Positions 32,947 to 41,451 of a stretch of DNA of 50,375 bases are shown in pieces. This DNA comes from Streptomyces celluloflavus. Lineage in GTDB: Bacteria; Actinomycetota; Actinomycetes; Streptomycetales; Streptomycetaceae. Each line of letters begins with the position of its first letter. Position 1 is the stretch's first letter. The notes beneath the pieces were generated by a model. It had not been told where the DNA came from and did not search any database. It worked only from the letters and a program-made list of their open reading frames with translations. The stretch is taken from positions 1 through 50,375 of the forward strand of contig JOEL01000048.1 of the NCBI GenBank assembly GCA_000720995.1. The letters are read 5' to 3'. The translations under genes and the position numbers were made by a program.

Positions 32947-33827
32947 TGGCCGTCAGCGAGACCCGCCCACCCGTACGGGAGACGCGCCCCCCGGCGGACG
33001 CGAACCGCCCGCCCGTCCGCGTATCCGCACCGCGCAGGGCCCTGCGCCTGCTCCGCCGCCACCTCGTGACGATCGCGGGCCTGGGCACGCTGGGCTATCT
33101 GATCCTGCCCAACATCGTCGTGCTGGTCTTCTCCTTCAACAAGCCCAACGGCCGCTTCAACTACCAGTGGCAGCGCTTCTCGACGGACGCCTGGAGCGAT
33201 CCGTGCGGCGTCGCCGACCTGTGCGGTTCGCTGGGCCTGAGCCTCCAGATAGCCGTCTGGGCCACCCTCGGCGCCACCGCCCTGGGCACGATGATCGCCT
33301 TCGCGCTGGCCCGCTACCGCTTCCGCGCCCGGTCCTCCGTCAACACCCTGATCTTCCTGCCGATGGCGATGCCCGAGGTCGTGATGGCCGCCTCACTGGC
33401 GACGCTCTTCCTCAACATGGGCATCCAGTTCGGCTTCTGGACGATCCTCATCGCGCACATCATGTTCTGCCTGAGCTTCGTCGTCACCGCCGTCAAGGCG
33501 CGCGTGATGAGCATGGACCCGCGCCTGGAACAGGCCGCCCAGGACCTCTACGCCTCGCCGGTGCAGACCTTCCTGCGGGTGACCCTGCCGATCGCCGCCC
33601 CCGGTATCGCGGCCGGCGCGCTGCTCTCCTTCGCGCTGTCCTTCGACGACTTCATCATCACCAACTTCAACGCCGGCTCCACCGTGACCTTTCCCATGTT
33701 CGTCTGGGGATCGGCACAGCGGGGCACACCCGTTCAGATCAATGTCATCGGAACGGCGATGTTCCTGATCGCCGTGTTGTGCGTAGTCGTCGGCCAACTG
33801 GCCGGCAAACGCCGCAAGAGGAGCTGA
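32946..33827 (+). CDS. potC: Spermidine/putrescine ABC transporter permease PotC
   Basis: The 293-residue permease has six hydrophobic helices and the EAA loop LEQAAQDLYASPVQTFLRVTLPIAAPG. A hydrophilic Arg/Pro-rich N-terminus of about 35 residues comes first. The periplasmic loop contains DPCGVADLCGS (two Cys), which could form a disulphide. The start overlaps the potB stop by one base. It is followed 5 nt later by the FAD oxidoreductase, with an AAGAGGAG site inside the potC end. Confidence 0.93.
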   Translation: MAVSETRPPVRETRPPADANRPPVRVSAPRRALRLLRRHLVTIAGLGTLGYLILPNIVVLVFSFNKPNGRFNYQWQRFSTDAWSDPCGVADLCGSLGLSLQIAVWATLGATALGTMIAFALARYRFRARSSVNTLIFLPMAMPEVVMAASLATLFLNMGIQFGFWTILIAHIMFCLSFVVTAVKARVMSMDPRLEQAAQDLYASPVQTFLRVTLPIAAPGIAAGALLSFALSFDDFIITNFNAGSTVTFPMFVWGSAQRGTPVQINVIGTAMFLIAVLCVVVGQLAGKRRKRS

Positions 33828-33832
33828 GATCC

Positions 33833-35269
33833 ATGGCACGAGCTGCCATGCCGCACCAGACCGGGGCGACGTCCCCGGCCGTCCGCGCGCTCGCGGACGC
33901 CGTCCCCACCCCCTTCTGGCTGGACGACCCGGACCGCCCGGACGCCCGGTCCGCCCTCGTCGGCGACGAGACCTGCGATCTGCTGGTCGTCGGCGGCGGC
34001 TACTCCGGGCTGTGGACCGCGCTGCTCGCCAAGGAACGCGACCCGCGGCGCGATGTCGTGCTCATCGAGGGCGCCGAGATCGGCTGGGCCGCCTCGGGGC
34101 GCAACGGCGGCTTCTGCGCCGCCTCCCTCACCCACGGCCTCGGCAACGGCCTGGCCCGCTGGCCGGACGAGCTCCCCCGGCTCGAAGAGCTCGGCATGCA
34201 CAACCTCGACGCCATCGAGGACGCCGTCGCCCGCTACGGGATCGACTGCGCCTTCGAGCGCACCGGCGAGATCGACATCGCCACCGAACCGCACCAGATC
34301 GCCGAACTGGCGGAGGCCGCCCGGGATGCCGCCCGGCTCGGCCTGGACCGCCACCGCTTCCTCGACCGGGACGCGCTGCGCGCCGAGATCGACTCACCCA
34401 CCTTCCGCGCCGGACTGTGGGACCGCGACGGCGTCGCCATGCTCAACCCGGCCCGCCTCGCCTGGGGCCTGAAGCGGGCCTGCCTCGGGCTCGGCGTCCG
34501 CATCTACGAGCGCACCCGCGCCACCGCGCTGGCCTCCCGGGGCGCCGGTATGGCCGTCCGCACCCCCTACGGCCGGGTCTTCGCCCGCCGGGTCGCGCTC
34601 GGCACCAACGCCTTCCCGTCCCTGGTGCGCCGGGTACGCCCGTACATCGTCCCGGTCTACGACCACGCCCTGATGACCGAACCGCTGACCGACGACCAGC
34701 TCGCCGCCATCGGCTGGCGCAACCGCCAGGGCCTGTCCGACACCAACAACCACTTCCACTACTTCCGCATCACCGCCGACCAGCGCATCCTGTGGGGCGG
34801 CTACGACATCGTCTACCGCTACGGCGGCGGGGTGCGCGCCGAGTTCGACCACCACCCGGCCACCTACGAGAAGCTCGCCCAGCACTTCTTCCGCTGCTTC
34901 CCGCAGCTGGAGGGCCTGCGCTTCAGCCACGCCTGGGGCGGCGCCATCGACACCTGCGCCCGCTTCTCCGCCTTCTTCGGCACCGCGCACACCGGCCGGG
35001 TCGCGTACGCCGCGGGCTACACGGGGCTGGGCGTGGGCGCCACCCGCTTCGGCGCGGAGGTGATGCTCGACCTGCTCGACGGCGAACGCACCGAGCGCAC
35101 GCAGCTGGAGATGGTGCGCAGCAAACCGCTGCCGTTCCCGCCCGAGCCGCTGCGCTGGGCGGGCATCGGCATCACCCAGTGGTCGATGACCCGCGCCGAT
35201 ACGCATGCCGGGCGCCGCAACCTGTGGCTGAAGGGCATGGACCGGATCGGCCTCGGCTTCGACAGCTGA
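33833..35269 (+). CDS. FAD-dependent oxidoreductase, gamma-glutamylputrescine-oxidase-like
   Basis: The 478-residue protein is of the D-amino-acid-oxidase family. The N-terminal Rossmann motif DLLVVGGGYSGLWTALLAK has GGGYSG at residues 54-59. The second motif ASGRNGGFCAAS (about 87-98) is typical of PuuB/OrdL-like enzymes, which oxidise gamma-glutamyl-putrescine or similar secondary amines. The late motif AGYTGLGVGATRFGA binds FAD. It is the last gene of the polyamine operon, so a polyamine or glutamyl-polyamine substrate is likely. No PuuA-type glutamine synthetase lies in this window. The ribosome binding site is AAGAGGAG. Confidence 0.87.
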   Translation: MARAAMPHQTGATSPAVRALADAVPTPFWLDDPDRPDARSALVGDETCDLLVVGGGYSGLWTALLAKERDPRRDVVLIEGAEIGWAASGRNGGFCAASLTHGLGNGLARWPDELPRLEELGMHNLDAIEDAVARYGIDCAFERTGEIDIATEPHQIAELAEAARDAARLGLDRHRFLDRDALRAEIDSPTFRAGLWDRDGVAMLNPARLAWGLKRACLGLGVRIYERTRATALASRGAGMAVRTPYGRVFARRVALGTNAFPSLVRRVRPYIVPVYDHALMTEPLTDDQLAAIGWRNRQGLSDTNNHFHYFRITADQRILWGGYDIVYRYGGGVRAEFDHHPATYEKLAQHFFRCFPQLEGLRFSHAWGGAIDTCARFSAFFGTAHTGRVAYAAGYTGLGVGATRFGAEVMLDLLDGERTERTQLEMVRSKPLPFPPEPLRWAGIGITQWSMTRADTHAGRRNLWLKGMDRIGLGFDS

Positions 35270-35456
35270 GAGCCGACGGCTGACGGGGGCGGCGGACGGC
35301 GGGCGGTCCCGTCACCGCCGCGCCCCGACCGTCCCGGCGCTCACCCCCTCTCCCGCATGTGGGGAAAATCCCTCGCCAATCCGTGTAAGGATGCGGCCCC
35401 CGTCGTCTCTCCCCGGGGAGAGAACGGCCCGTCCGGGCCGGGAGAGCGAGGGTGAC

Positions 35457-35912
35457 ATGAGCGCCGCGGGGGCGAGCAAGGCAGTGGACTGGCTGGTATC
35501 GGTGGCTTCCGACCCGGAAGCGTGCCGGTGGGAATGGGAGCGCAACCCGCTCGGGGTGGCGCTTCTGCCGGCCGGCCGGCGCTGGGACGTAATGATCGTC
35601 GAGGGCCGGCTCGGCGCCCCGACCCTCGACGTACTGGCCGAGGCCGCCGTCCGGCCGGGCCCGGTCCTGGCCGACTTCGGCGAGACCCGGACGGGCTTCT
35701 TCGTCCCGCCGGGCACGGCCGGCCGCTGGCTGGGCACCGGCGTACGGGGCGCCGGGCGCGGCACCTGGATCGTGGTGCCCTATCCAGGGCGGTACACCGG
35801 CGGCGTCCGCTGGCTCGTCCCGCCGGACGGCACCGGCCACCTCACCGACCCGGGCCTGCTGGAACTCGCGATGCACGAGGCGGCGGCGCTCGCCGGGAGA
35901 CGCGAGCGGTGA
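35457..35912 (+). CDS. Conserved-type protein, possible primase/polymerase-like fold
   Basis: The 151-residue protein is mostly beta/alpha with WDVMIVEGRLGAPTLDVLAE, ADFGETRTGFFVPPGTAGRW and GAGRGTWIVVPYPGRYTGGVRWLVPPDG. From memory the order resembles the N-terminal half of bifunctional DNA primase/polymerase domain proteins of actinobacteria, but the metal-binding Asp motif is not obvious, so activity is doubtful. I do not recognise it with certainty. The ATG at 35457 follows GAGGGTG. It stands alone, and a possible -10 TAAGGAT (about 35385) lies upstream. Confidence 0.6.
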   Translation: MSAAGASKAVDWLVSVASDPEACRWEWERNPLGVALLPAGRRWDVMIVEGRLGAPTLDVLAEAAVRPGPVLADFGETRTGFFVPPGTAGRWLGTGVRGAGRGTWIVVPYPGRYTGGVRWLVPPDGTGHLTDPGLLELAMHEAAALAGRRER

Positions 35913-36012
35913 ACGGCGTGCGGCGGGTCCGCGAGAACGGCGCGCGGCGAGGAGGAGCCGGGGGAGAGCCGTGCGGCGGCGGCCCGCGCGGTCGCGTACG
36001 GTCCGCCGCGCG

Positions 36013-37203
36013 TCAGGGCGCCGGGGTGCCGGGCTCCTGACCCGGGCCCACGTCGCGGCTTGACCGCGAGGAGCCCGGACCTGGCTGCGAGTCCCGATCT
36101 GGCCGTGGTTCCGTGCCTGGCTGTGGGTCCGGGCCCGCACAAGGTCCCGGGTCCGGACCCCGGCCGTGGTCCGGCCGCGTGTTCCGGTCGTCCGGCTGCC
36201 GGTCGCACACCGCGCACCACACCGCCAGCAGCACCCCGGCCAGACACCAGCTGCCGAGCACGTCCAGCGGCCAGTGGTAGCCCTGGCGCACCAGACCGAT
36301 GCCGACACCGGCGTTGAGCAGGGCGACCCCGGCCGCGAGCGGGAGGCGGCCGGCGGCGGGGCGGCCGGTGCGTCGGCGGCCGTGCGTGAGGAGCAGGGCG
36401 GCCACCCCGTAGGCGACGGCGGCCGTGGCGCCATGGCCCGAGGGATAGAAGCCGTCGTGCGCGCCGCCCGCCATCCGAGGCGGGCCCGGCCGGGCGAGCC
36501 ACAGCTTGAGCGGGACGACGAGTGCGGGCACCGCGGCCAGGGCGAGCGCGGCGGCCAGCGGCGGCAGCCACCGGCGCGCCGGGCCGGTGGCGGGGTCGCT
36601 GCGGTAGCCCCGCCACACGGCCCACCCGATGACCACCAGCAGTACCGGCAGGGCGACGGAGGCGTTGCCGAGGTCGGCGAAGAACTGGGCGAGCCAGGAG
36701 GGGACGGCGCTCGCGGAGACGGCGCGGCCGAGCCGCTCGTCGAGGGCGCGGAGCGGGCCGTGGTCCGCCACCTGCCAGGTGATCAGGGCGAAGAGCAGTG
36801 CGCAGACCAGTCCGGCCGCGGCGGCGGGGGTGCGGAGTCGGTGCCGACCGGGACGACGGGAGGGAGTGGACGGACCGGACGTACTGGAGGAGCCGGACGT
36901 AGGGGAGGGGCCGGGAGAGCCCGAGGAGCCCGCGGATCCCGAGAGACGGGAGAAACGCGAGAAACCGCGAAGGCGGGAAAAAGAGGTCGGCCGCCTCGGA
37001 ACAGGGGGGGTGGTTCCGAGGCGGCCGGGCTGATCGGTGTACCGCGCGCCCCGGGGGGTGTGGGGCGGGCGGACATCCGATCGGTGAGGAATCCCGGAGC
37101 CCAGGGCTCCGGTGGTGTGCGCGAGGGCACGGCCTGGCCGGTGCCGGGGAAGCGCCGACCTGGCGTCGCCCGCAGTCCCCTGCGGGCGGGGTGTTTCTCT
37201 CAT
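36013..37203 (-). CDS. PAP2-family phosphatase (uncertain start)
   Basis: The conserved part has the lipid-phosphate-phosphatase motifs in order: KLWLARPGPP (KX6RP-like), YPSGHGATAA (PSGH) and VRQGYHWPLDVLGSW (a variant of SRX5HX3D; the His and Asp are present). About five hydrophobic helices match PAP2 enzymes. The N-terminus is unclear: no ATG or GTG occurs between the conserved helix and the ATG at 37203, so about 120 low-complexity residues precede it, and a hairpin (36988-37027) lies inside that stretch. Alternatives are an unusual start, a sequence error, or a longer real protein. A Pro/Gly/Asp-rich tail ends the protein. Confidence 0.7.
   Translation of the reverse strand: MRETPRPQGTAGDARSALPRHRPGRALAHTTGALGSGIPHRSDVRPPHTPRGARYTDQPGRLGTTPPVPRRPTSFSRLRGFSRFSRLSGSAGSSGSPGPSPTSGSSSTSGPSTPSRRPGRHRLRTPAAAAGLVCALLFALITWQVADHGPLRALDERLGRAVSASAVPSWLAQFFADLGNASVALPVLLVVIGWAVWRGYRSDPATGPARRWLPPLAAALALAAVPALVVPLKLWLARPGPPRMAGGAHDGFYPSGHGATAAVAYGVAALLLTHGRRRTGRPAAGRLPLAAGVALLNAGVGIGLVRQGYHWPLDVLGSWCLAGVLLAVWCAVCDRQPDDRNTRPDHGRGPDPGPCAGPDPQPGTEPRPDRDSQPGPGSSRSSRDVGPGQEPGTPAP
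36988..37027 (-). terminator. 15-bp hairpin plus U-tract inside the PAP2 5' region
   Basis: CGGCCGCCTCGGAAC (36988-37002) pairs perfectly with GTTCCGAGGCGGCCG (37013-37027) around a 10-nt G-rich loop. On the minus strand the stem is followed by ACCTCTTTTTCCCG, a U-rich tract, so it looks like an intrinsic terminator reading leftwards. It is about 400 nt past the gabT stop and inside the apparent N-terminal coding part of the PAP2 gene. It could end gabT transcription or attenuate PAP2 expression. Confidence 0.7.
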
Positions 37204-37416
37204 CTGCAGAAACCGTACGGCACGGCGAGCGGACCCGACAGCCGGATCACCCGGCCGCCATTGCCCCCGCACATCTTCTTCACGCCATGCCTCCAGCTAC
37301 GCGCGTCGCGGTGCGCCGGGGCCCGCGACCACGCGTGGGAACCGGGAGCGCGCCGGGGACGGGGAACACCGCGTGGGTTCCCCGCCGCCAACTGCTCGCC
37401 GTTCGCGGCTCGCCGC

Positions 37417-38766
37417 TCAGAGCGTGGCGAACGCCGCCTCGATGATGTCCAGGCCCTCGTTGAGCAGGTCCTCGCCGATGACCAGCGGCGGCAGGAAGCG
37501 CAGCACGTTGCCGTACGTACCGGTCGTCAGTACCAGCAGGCCCTCTTGGTGGCACGCCTTGGCGAGCGCCCCGGTGGCCTGCGGGTTGGGCTCCTTGGTG
37601 CCGGACTGCACCAGCTCGATCGCGATCATCGCGCCGCGGCCGCGGACCTCGCCGATGATGTCGTACTTCTCCGCCATCGCCGCCAGGCGCGGCTTCATGA
37701 CCTCGCCGATCCGCCGGGCCTTGGCATTCAGGTCCAGCTCGCGCATGGTCTCGATCGAGCCCAGCGCCGCGGCGCAGGCGACGGGGTTGCCGCCGTAGGT
37801 GCCGCCCAGGCCGCCCGCGTGCGCGGCGTCCATGATCTCGGCGCGGCCGGTGACCGCGGCCAGCGGCAGCCCGCCCGCGATGCCCTTGGCCGTCGTGATC
37901 ACGTCCGGGACGATGTTCTCGTCCTCGCACGCGAACCACTGGCCGGTGCGGCAGAAGCCGGACTGGATCTCGTCCGCGACGAAGACGATGCCGTTCTCCT
38001 TCGCGAAGTTCGCGATGGCGGGCAGGAAGCCCTTGGCCGGCTCGATGAAGCCGCCCTCGCCGAGCACCGGCTCGATGATGATCGCCGCGACGTTGTCCGC
38101 GCCGATCTGCTTGGTGATCTGCTCGATCGCCTGGTCGGCGGCCTCCCGTGCGCAGTTCTCCGGACCGGTCAGCCAGCGGTAGGGGTAGGCGACCGGCACC
38201 CGGTAGACCTCGGGCGCGAAGGGCCCGAAGCCGTTCTTGTACGGCATGTTCTTCGAGGTGAGCGCCATCGTCAGGTTCGTCCGGCCGTGGTAGCCGTGGT
38301 CGAAGACGACGACCGCCGTGCGCTTGGTGTACGCGCGGGCCACCTTGACGGCGTTCTCCACGGCCTCCGCGCCGGAGTTGAAGAGCGCGGACTTCTTGGC
38401 GTGGTCGCCCGGGGTCAGCTCGGCGAGCAGCTCACAGACCTCGACGTACGGCTCGTACGGCGTGACCATCGCACAGGTGTGGGTGAAGTCGGCGAGCTGC
38501 GCGGTGGCGCGGCGCACCACGGCCTCGGCGCTGTTGCCGACCGAGGCCACCGCGATACCGGAACCGAAGTCGATGAACGAGTTGCCGTCCACGTCCTCCA
38601 GGACACCGCCGCCCGCGCGCTTGGCGAAGACGGGCAGCACGGCGCCGACGCCGTTGGCGACGGTGGCCTGCTTACGGGCCCACAGCTCCTGGGACTTGGG
38701 GCCGGGGATCGCGGTGACGACGCGACGCTCCTGGGGGAGGGCGGGGCCGCCGGTCAGTTCGGTCAT
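37417..38766 (-). CDS. gabT: 4-aminobutyrate aminotransferase
   Basis: The 449-residue PLP enzyme converts GABA and 2-oxoglutarate to succinate semialdehyde and glutamate. It has FNSGAEAVENAVKVAR, FDHGYHGRTNLTMALT, the VFVADEIQSGFCRTG Asp loop and Schiff-base K294 in TTAKGIAGGLP. It is closest to GabT of actinobacteria. The ATG at 38766 has AGGAG (about 38773-38777) six nt upstream. It is divergent from the membrane ATPase gene. With a PucR regulator and an aldehyde dehydrogenase 3-6 kb away it completes the GABA shunt to succinate. Confidence 0.92.
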   Translation of the reverse strand: MTELTGGPALPQERRVVTAIPGPKSQELWARKQATVANGVGAVLPVFAKRAGGGVLEDVDGNSFIDFGSGIAVASVGNSAEAVVRRATAQLADFTHTCAMVTPYEPYVEVCELLAELTPGDHAKKSALFNSGAEAVENAVKVARAYTKRTAVVVFDHGYHGRTNLTMALTSKNMPYKNGFGPFAPEVYRVPVAYPYRWLTGPENCAREAADQAIEQITKQIGADNVAAIIIEPVLGEGGFIEPAKGFLPAIANFAKENGIVFVADEIQSGFCRTGQWFACEDENIVPDVITTAKGIAGGLPLAAVTGRAEIMDAAHAGGLGGTYGGNPVACAAALGSIETMRELDLNAKARRIGEVMKPRLAAMAEKYDIIGEVRGRGAMIAIELVQSGTKEPNPQATGALAKACHQEGLLVLTTGTYGNVLRFLPPLVIGEDLLNEGLDIIEAAFATL

Positions 38767-39009
38767 GGCAGTCTCCTGGGGGTGGCACGGGACCTGACAA
38801 GGGTTTGTTCTCGCAGGCTAGGGGCGGGCGGCGGGGTCTGGCATGTTCCGTTCGGGAGAAGTGCGCGTGTTGCGTTGTCCGCGCCGGACATAGCACCGGT
38901 GTACGGCCAGTAGATTGTGCGGCGGTGCGCCCGTCCGTGGCCGGTACGGGGCGCGCGCAGGCGGCAACGACCCAGCGGGTCTTGGCTCAAGGGGGACAAG
39001 GGGCACCGG
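38767..39009. promoter_or_regulatory. Divergent intergenic region gabT / membrane ATPase
   Basis: The 243-bp region must hold both promoters. A plus-strand TAGATT (about 38911-38916) fits a -10 element. The site AAGGGGGACAAGGGGC precedes the ATG at 39010. No clear operator dyad was found, though PucR control of gabT would need one here. Confidence 0.4.
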
Positions 39010-41235
39010 ATGGACACCGAGGGCAGGCACGACGCACCGCACACCGCTTCCCGGCCGCCGGCCGGCGCGGACCGACCCGACCCCGCCGCACCGCACCCCG
39101 CGGTGCCGCCCACGCCCCCGCCCGTCGCGGCGCCCGTCGCGCCGGTGGCCGTCCCGCCGCCGCCCGCCGCCCCGCCCGCCCTGCCCGTGCCGCCGCCCGC
39201 CAAGCCCGCGACGCCGCCCGGCGCTCCGGAGCCGCCGCTGCTGGGCTGGCTGCGCGCACCACGCCCGGCCGCCCCGCCCGGCGTCTGGACGTACGGGCAC
39301 CGCCCCCGCGCCGCCGAGCAGCCCGACCGGGTGCCCGCACGGCAGCTGATCAGCGGTGCGGTGATCAGCTTCCTCTGCGGCTGGCTGCTGTGGTCACTGC
39401 TGTGGAACGGCTATCTGGGCCCCTACTGGATCTGGCCGGTCAGCGTCCTCGCCCCCGACGCGTGGATCGCCGGGGAGACCCCGGGCGACCGGATCGCCTT
39501 CGCCATCGCCTCCCAGCTCTACTACGCCCTGTGGATCGGCGGCATCGCCGTCGTCTTCGGCCGTATCGGCCGCTGGCCCGAGCTCGGCCGCCGCTTCCTG
39601 ATGCCGCTCGTCCGGCGCGCCCGCGACCGCGTACCGGCCGCGGAACCCGCGCCGGCCGAGGACCTGGCGCAGTGGCCCGAGCTGCGCGCCCACGGTGCGC
39701 CGGACGCCGCCGACCGGCTCGCCGCGGAGGCCCGCACGGGCCGGATGAACGATGTGGACGTGGCCCGGATCGGGCGCGCCTGGCATTCGGTGCGGGCCGG
39801 CCGGCACTCCCTCGCCTCCTTCACCGACACCGTGCTGCGCAACGGCGCGGCGGCCTGCGCGCACCCCTCGGGGCGGCGCGATCTGGCCCGCCGCACCGCC
39901 CACCACGACCTGCTCGCCCACCAGGTCCGGATCGGCACTGCCGCCGACCACCCGCGCAACCCCTACCAGCACCGCGGCGCCGGCTGCGCCCTGGAGCCGG
40001 ACCTGCTGGGCACCTCCCTGCTGGCCGTCGGCCCCTCCGGGAGCGGCAAGACGACCCGGCTGGTGCGGCCGGTCGTGGAGTCGATGTGCCTCCAGTCGCT
40101 CGCCGGCCGGTGCGCGGTCGTCGCCGTCGGACCGGCCGGTGCCGACCTCGGCCCGGACGACGCCTTCGACCGGGTGGTCAGGATCGGCCGCCCCGGCCCG
40201 GAGCACGACCTCGACCTGTACGGCGGCACCACCGACCCGGACGAGGCGGCCGGCATCCTGGCCGAGGCCCTGGTCGGCGACCTCGCCGAGCAGCTGCCCG
40301 GCGGCGACAGCCGGCGCGCGGCGACCGCCCTCGCCCAGCTCCTGGGCCCCTTCCGGGGGGCGCACGACCGCTTCCCCTCGGTGCCGGAGCTGCGCGAACT
40401 GCTGGACGGCGCGCCGGAGGCGGTGGCCGCGCTGCGCACCGCCCTGGAGAGCACCGGCGCACTCACCCTGGTGCGCGAACTCGACGCCCGCACCCGGCAG
40501 TCGGCGCGGGCCGGCGATGTCGGGGTGCTGCTCGCCGACCGCATCGCCCTGCTGGACCGGCCCGCCTTCGCCGCCTTCTTCGACCCCGAGGGGGGCACCC
40601 GGCAGGTTTCGCTGCGCGAGCTGGACCGCCCGCTGCGGATCCGTATCGAGCTGCCCGAGCGCGGCCACGCCGAAGCCTCCCGGATGCTCGCGCGGCTGGT
40701 CCTCGCGCAGTTCACCGAGAGCGCGGTGGCCCGCACCGACCGCTCGCTCTTCGCCTGCCTGGTCCTCGACGAGGCCGCGCACACCATCACCGCCGAGGCG
40801 CTGCGCGGCCTCCAGCGGCTGCGCTCGGCGAACGCCGGCGCGGTGCTGACGCTGCGTTCCCTGGACGACGTCCCCGACGCGCTGCGCAGCGCGCTGCTCG
40901 GCGCGGTCGGCTGCCGGATGGCGTTCGCGGGCGTGACGACCTGGGACGGCGCGCGGTTCGCCGAGGTGTGGGGCAAGGAGTGGGTGGAGACCCGCGATGT
41001 GACGGACCGGCAGATCATCGCGGTGGGCGCCGGGATGAAGGCGTTCCACCTCTTCCGCCACCTGATCACCGGCAAGGCGGCCACCGCCAAGGCCGTCACC
41101 GTCCGCACCGTCGAACGCGAACGCTGGTCCGCCTCCGACCTCGCCAACTCCGTACCGGCCGGGCACGCGGTGCTGTCGGTGACCTCGGTACGGGGCGAGC
41201 ACGCACCGCCGGTGCTGGTGGACCTGCGGCCGTGA
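39010..41235 (+). CDS. Membrane-anchored VirD4/HerA-like P-loop ATPase
   Basis: The 741-residue protein begins with about 100 Pro/Ala-rich residues, then two hydrophobic segments (about 113-145 and 160-184), then a cytosolic P-loop domain. The Walker A is GPSGSGKTT (residues 341-349), following LLGTSLLAVG. The Walker B is LVLDEAAH (D587, E588), and it has the LRSANAGAVLTLRSLDDVPD segment near 600-625. The arrangement (two TM, then ATPase with an inserted alpha domain) is that of type IV coupling proteins and TraD/VirD4-like DNA or protein translocation ATPases. There are no conjugation genes nearby. The ATG at 39010 is favoured by its purine-rich site. The function is unknown. Confidence 0.75.
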   Translation: MDTEGRHDAPHTASRPPAGADRPDPAAPHPAVPPTPPPVAAPVAPVAVPPPPAAPPALPVPPPAKPATPPGAPEPPLLGWLRAPRPAAPPGVWTYGHRPRAAEQPDRVPARQLISGAVISFLCGWLLWSLLWNGYLGPYWIWPVSVLAPDAWIAGETPGDRIAFAIASQLYYALWIGGIAVVFGRIGRWPELGRRFLMPLVRRARDRVPAAEPAPAEDLAQWPELRAHGAPDAADRLAAEARTGRMNDVDVARIGRAWHSVRAGRHSLASFTDTVLRNGAAACAHPSGRRDLARRTAHHDLLAHQVRIGTAADHPRNPYQHRGAGCALEPDLLGTSLLAVGPSGSGKTTRLVRPVVESMCLQSLAGRCAVVAVGPAGADLGPDDAFDRVVRIGRPGPEHDLDLYGGTTDPDEAAGILAEALVGDLAEQLPGGDSRRAATALAQLLGPFRGAHDRFPSVPELRELLDGAPEAVAALRTALESTGALTLVRELDARTRQSARAGDVGVLLADRIALLDRPAFAAFFDPEGGTRQVSLRELDRPLRIRIELPERGHAEASRMLARLVLAQFTESAVARTDRSLFACLVLDEAAHTITAEALRGLQRLRSANAGAVLTLRSLDDVPDALRSALLGAVGCRMAFAGVTTWDGARFAEVWGKEWVETRDVTDRQIIAVGAGMKAFHLFRHLITGKAATAKAVTVRTVERERWSASDLANSVPAGHAVLSVTSVRGEHAPPVLVDLRP

Positions 41236-41267
41236 GCGGGACCGGCCCCCTCGGGGGCCGGTCCCGC
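41236..41267 (+). terminator. Strong hairpin after the membrane ATPase gene
   Basis: GCGGGACCGGCCCCC (41236-41250) pairs perfectly with GGGGGCCGGTCCCGC (41253-41267), a 15-bp repeat with a 2-base spacer (effectively a 4-nt loop). It starts at the stop codon and is followed by CCCGCGG; there is no U-tract, but the position and strength fit a terminator. Confidence 0.8.
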
Positions 41268-41451
41268 CCCGCGGCACGCCCGGCCGAGCCCTTCCGGTAC
41301 CCCCGGATCCGCCGGTGCCGTACCCCGGTTTCCTCCGTTGAGGCAGAATCGATAGCAGTCGTTCATACGGGACGGCGCAATCATCCCGGCAGTGCCGCCG
41401 CCCGCCCCACCGGGCGGCGCCCGCCGCCCTGACGTCGTCATCGAAGGTCCC

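Noticed and set aside
39010-41235. Integrated conjugative element
   Set aside because: The ATPase resembles TraD/VirD4, but there is no integrase, replication or att site, and the neighbours are core metabolic genes.
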